From NCBI RefSeq assembly GCF_009905535.1, contig NZ_JAAALA010000017.1:30776-94775 (forward strand): DNA of 64,000 nt, read 5' to 3'. The notes below the pieces were generated by a model. It did not search any database. It saw only the letters and a list, made by a program, of their open reading frames with translations, and was not told the origin of the DNA. The position numbers were made by a program, and so were the translations under genes. The stretch comes from Caulobacter sp. SLTY (GTDB lineage Bacteria > Pseudomonadota > Alphaproteobacteria > Caulobacterales > Caulobacteraceae). This document shows positions 62,610-64,000 of this stretch, in pieces. The first letter of the stretch is position 1. Each line of letters opens with the position of its first letter.

Positions 62610-63998
62610 TCATGGCGCGTCCCAGTCCAGCGCGGCCGCGTCAATGGCGTCGTCTGACGGAAGCCCTTCCCATTCCAGAATGGAATCCGAACCATCAGGC
62701 GGCGATGCGGTGTCCGCCGGCTCATCCCCCAGCCAATCTGACTCTTGGGCGACTGGGTCAGGCGGCGTCCCGTCGCCCAGGGCCGTCGCGAGCAGGGCAA
62801 GGTTCTGCAGCATTCGACCGACCGGGCTATCCAGCCCTGGAAGGGGTTGGTCTGGCACGGTCGGCGGCGGAGTCTTAAACAACCACCCGGCCAGCCCGGA
62901 TCGGACCAGCGCCTGGGCAAACGCCCGACCGGGGTCGGATGGCGTTTCCGGCTCATCCTCGCCCTTGATCGCGTCGAGCAGGGCCGAGACCGCGCCCTTG
63001 GCGATCTCCGGCGCCAGAACGTCCAAGACGGTCGTTGCCGGGGCGGTCCTGGCGGTGTCGGCGCGCTTCCCAAAGTGGTTGACCAGCCGTTCGCCCAACG
63101 CCGTCAACAGATCGACCAGCGCCTTGACCCGCCAGGCGTGCGCGGCGGAGCCCCCGCCGAGCGCGGAGGTGGTTTCAGCCGTCCGAGCCCGATCCACCGC
63201 CCGCGCCGCCCGTCGGTCGGTCCAGCCGGGGGTCCACAGCCGGGGTCCATCAGCCTGCGGAGGAAATCGGCGGATCTGACCGGCGGCCGCCCGTCCCAAC
63301 TCGCCATCCAGGCCGAAGATTGAGAGACGCTGAGCCTGCGCCCGAACCAAAGGCGAGCCCTCCGCCAGGTTGATCAAGGCGTCGGCCAGTTGATCGTCTA
63401 GGGTTTCTCCAACCAGCTCGCGCAGCTGGCGATCCCAGGATACCGCGACGATCCCGTTCCCTTGCCAGAAGCGGGTCAGCGACCGATCCAGCGCCCGAAC
63501 CGCAACCCGGGCCTCTGCCGGATCGATCCCCATGACCTCCCCGGCCAGCCCCTCGAGACTGTCTTTCAGCCGTCGCCCGGCCGGGCCGGACCCAATGGCC
63601 CAGGCCGCCGCGTCGGCCAGTTCGGCGTGGGCGGGATCAGCGGCGATCCTGCGCATGGCCGTCAACGGATCGACAGCCATCTGCGTGTGATTGGGCTCCA
63701 GCGTCCGCAGCATACGATCGCGGCCGAGCTCGAGGGCCGCCAGATCCGCCGGGGCCTCGAAGTCGGTCAGGCGTCCGTCCGCGGCGGTGACCACCTCAGC
63801 CTCTTGCGGCGACAGACTGTCCCGCCGCAGCCGCTCGGCTAACGCCGGCGAGGCGCCCACGGCGGCCACGGCGCCGTTCGGGCCATCCGGTTCCGGCCCA
63901 CCCCGCTCCGGGGGTGGCCGATTGATGTCCCGCCAGGCGATGGTCAGGCGGTCGGCTGTCGCGTCATTTGCCGGGGAGGATGGGCTCGGCGCGCTCAA
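62610..63998 (-). CDS. Unknown prophage protein, possibly cut by window edge
   Basis: A 462-residue acidic protein whose frame begins with TTG 2 bases from the window edge, so the true start may lie outside. It is mostly helical with repeated Asp/Arg-rich stretches (AADPAHAELADAAAWAIGSG; DRSLTRFWQGNGIVAVSWDR) and ends in an acidic tail ILEWEGLPSDDAIDAAALDW. It precedes the tailspike on the same strand and is probably a virion or internal protein. No family is recognised. Confidence 0.68.
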   Translation of the reverse strand: MSAPSPSSPANDATADRLTIAWRDINRPPPERGGPEPDGPNGAVAAVGASPALAERLRRDSLSPQEAEVVTAADGRLTDFEAPADLAALELGRDRMLRTLEPNHTQMAVDPLTAMRRIAADPAHAELADAAAWAIGSGPAGRRLKDSLEGLAGEVMGIDPAEARVAVRALDRSLTRFWQGNGIVAVSWDRQLRELVGETLDDQLADALINLAEGSPLVRAQAQRLSIFGLDGELGRAAAGQIRRFPPQADGPRLWTPGWTDRRAARAVDRARTAETTSALGGGSAAHAWRVKALVDLLTALGERLVNHFGKRADTARTAPATTVLDVLAPEIAKGAVSALLDAIKGEDEPETPSDPGRAFAQALVRSGLAGWLFKTPPPTVPDQPLPGLDSPVGRMLQNLALLATALGDGTPPDPVAQESDWLGDEPADTASPPDGSDSILEWEGLPSDDAIDAAALDWDAP

Positions 63999-64000
63999 GG

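Noticed and set aside
57095..63998. Interpreting the phage block as a type VI secretion effector locus because of the Tlde1 domain
   Set aside because: Neighbours are a tailspike, holin candidate and spanin-like genes; no VgrG, Hcp, PAAR or immunity gene is visible.

Overview
The window is a G+C-rich (roughly two thirds by eye), tightly packed chromosomal segment from an alphaproteobacterium, most probably a Caulobacteraceae member (Caulobacter/Phenylobacterium type). This rests on the ctaB-ctaD-ctaC cluster near tldD, two TonB-dependent receptors, the alphaproteobacterial set pmbA-cysQ-DUF4170-phosphatase-MsbA-DUF374, a plant-type glutamate-cysteine ligase, frequent GTG/TTG starts and many 1-4 nt coupled overlaps. 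I saw no rRNA, tRNA or CRISPR array. Species cannot be fixed from the sequence alone.

Layout. 1-3524 (minus): aa3-type cytochrome oxidase genes ctaB (cut by the window edge), ctaD, ctaC. 3802-5442: PadR regulator, HAAS/DUF1700 membrane protein and GIN-domain protein, an envelope-stress-like operon. 5494-9169: tldD and a TonB-dependent receptor. 9262-18224: POT peptide transporter, DUF427 protein, gshA, rsmE, ppk2, sulfotransferase, aldo/keto reductase, YcaQ-like winged-helix protein. 18457-25676: ABC exporter, two SDR enzymes, a TetR regulator with tandem operators, ubiA, and a Baeyer-Villiger-type monooxygenase behind an FNR/FixK-like box. 25805-28282: a three-gene tailoring operon (two PhyH dioxygenases and a TylF-type O-methyltransferase). 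28347-33804: ETF-beta-type lysine methyltransferase, VOC protein, gamma-glutamyltransferase, S9 peptidase, YjbR protein. 33785-37217 (minus): small membrane protein, PepSY protein and siderophore-type TonB receptor with a palindrome upstream. 37411-47533: ubiD, M14 peptidase, MAPEG protein, pmbA, cysQ-like phosphatase, DUF4170, GFA protein, tyrosine phosphatase, MsbA-like exporter, DUF374 acyltransferase. 47600-52490: small lipoprotein, flavoprotein, VanY-type peptidase, L,D-transpeptidase, small conserved protein, nitroreductase.

The most notable accessory region is 52606-56393: a membrane TIR-TPR protein with the catalytic-position glutamate, a coupled unknown protein, and a TPR-SLOG-cyclase-homology protein. 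The first two genes have visibly lower G+C. TIR enzymes make NAD-derived signals and SLOG domains bind nucleotide-type ligands, so this may be a nucleotide-signalling or anti-phage module. A Crp/Fnr regulator converges on it.

From 57095 to the right edge lies part of a prophage on the minus strand: an unknown virion-type protein, a giant tailspike with a foreign-looking centre, and a complete lysis cassette (holin candidate, Tlde1-type endolysin, out-of-frame overlapping spanin-like pair, XhlA-like protein). A small zinc-ribbon reading frame sits on the opposite strand between spike and lysis genes, as phage moron genes do.

Intergenic spaces carry several families of palindromic repeats, including a three-armed element found at two distant sites.
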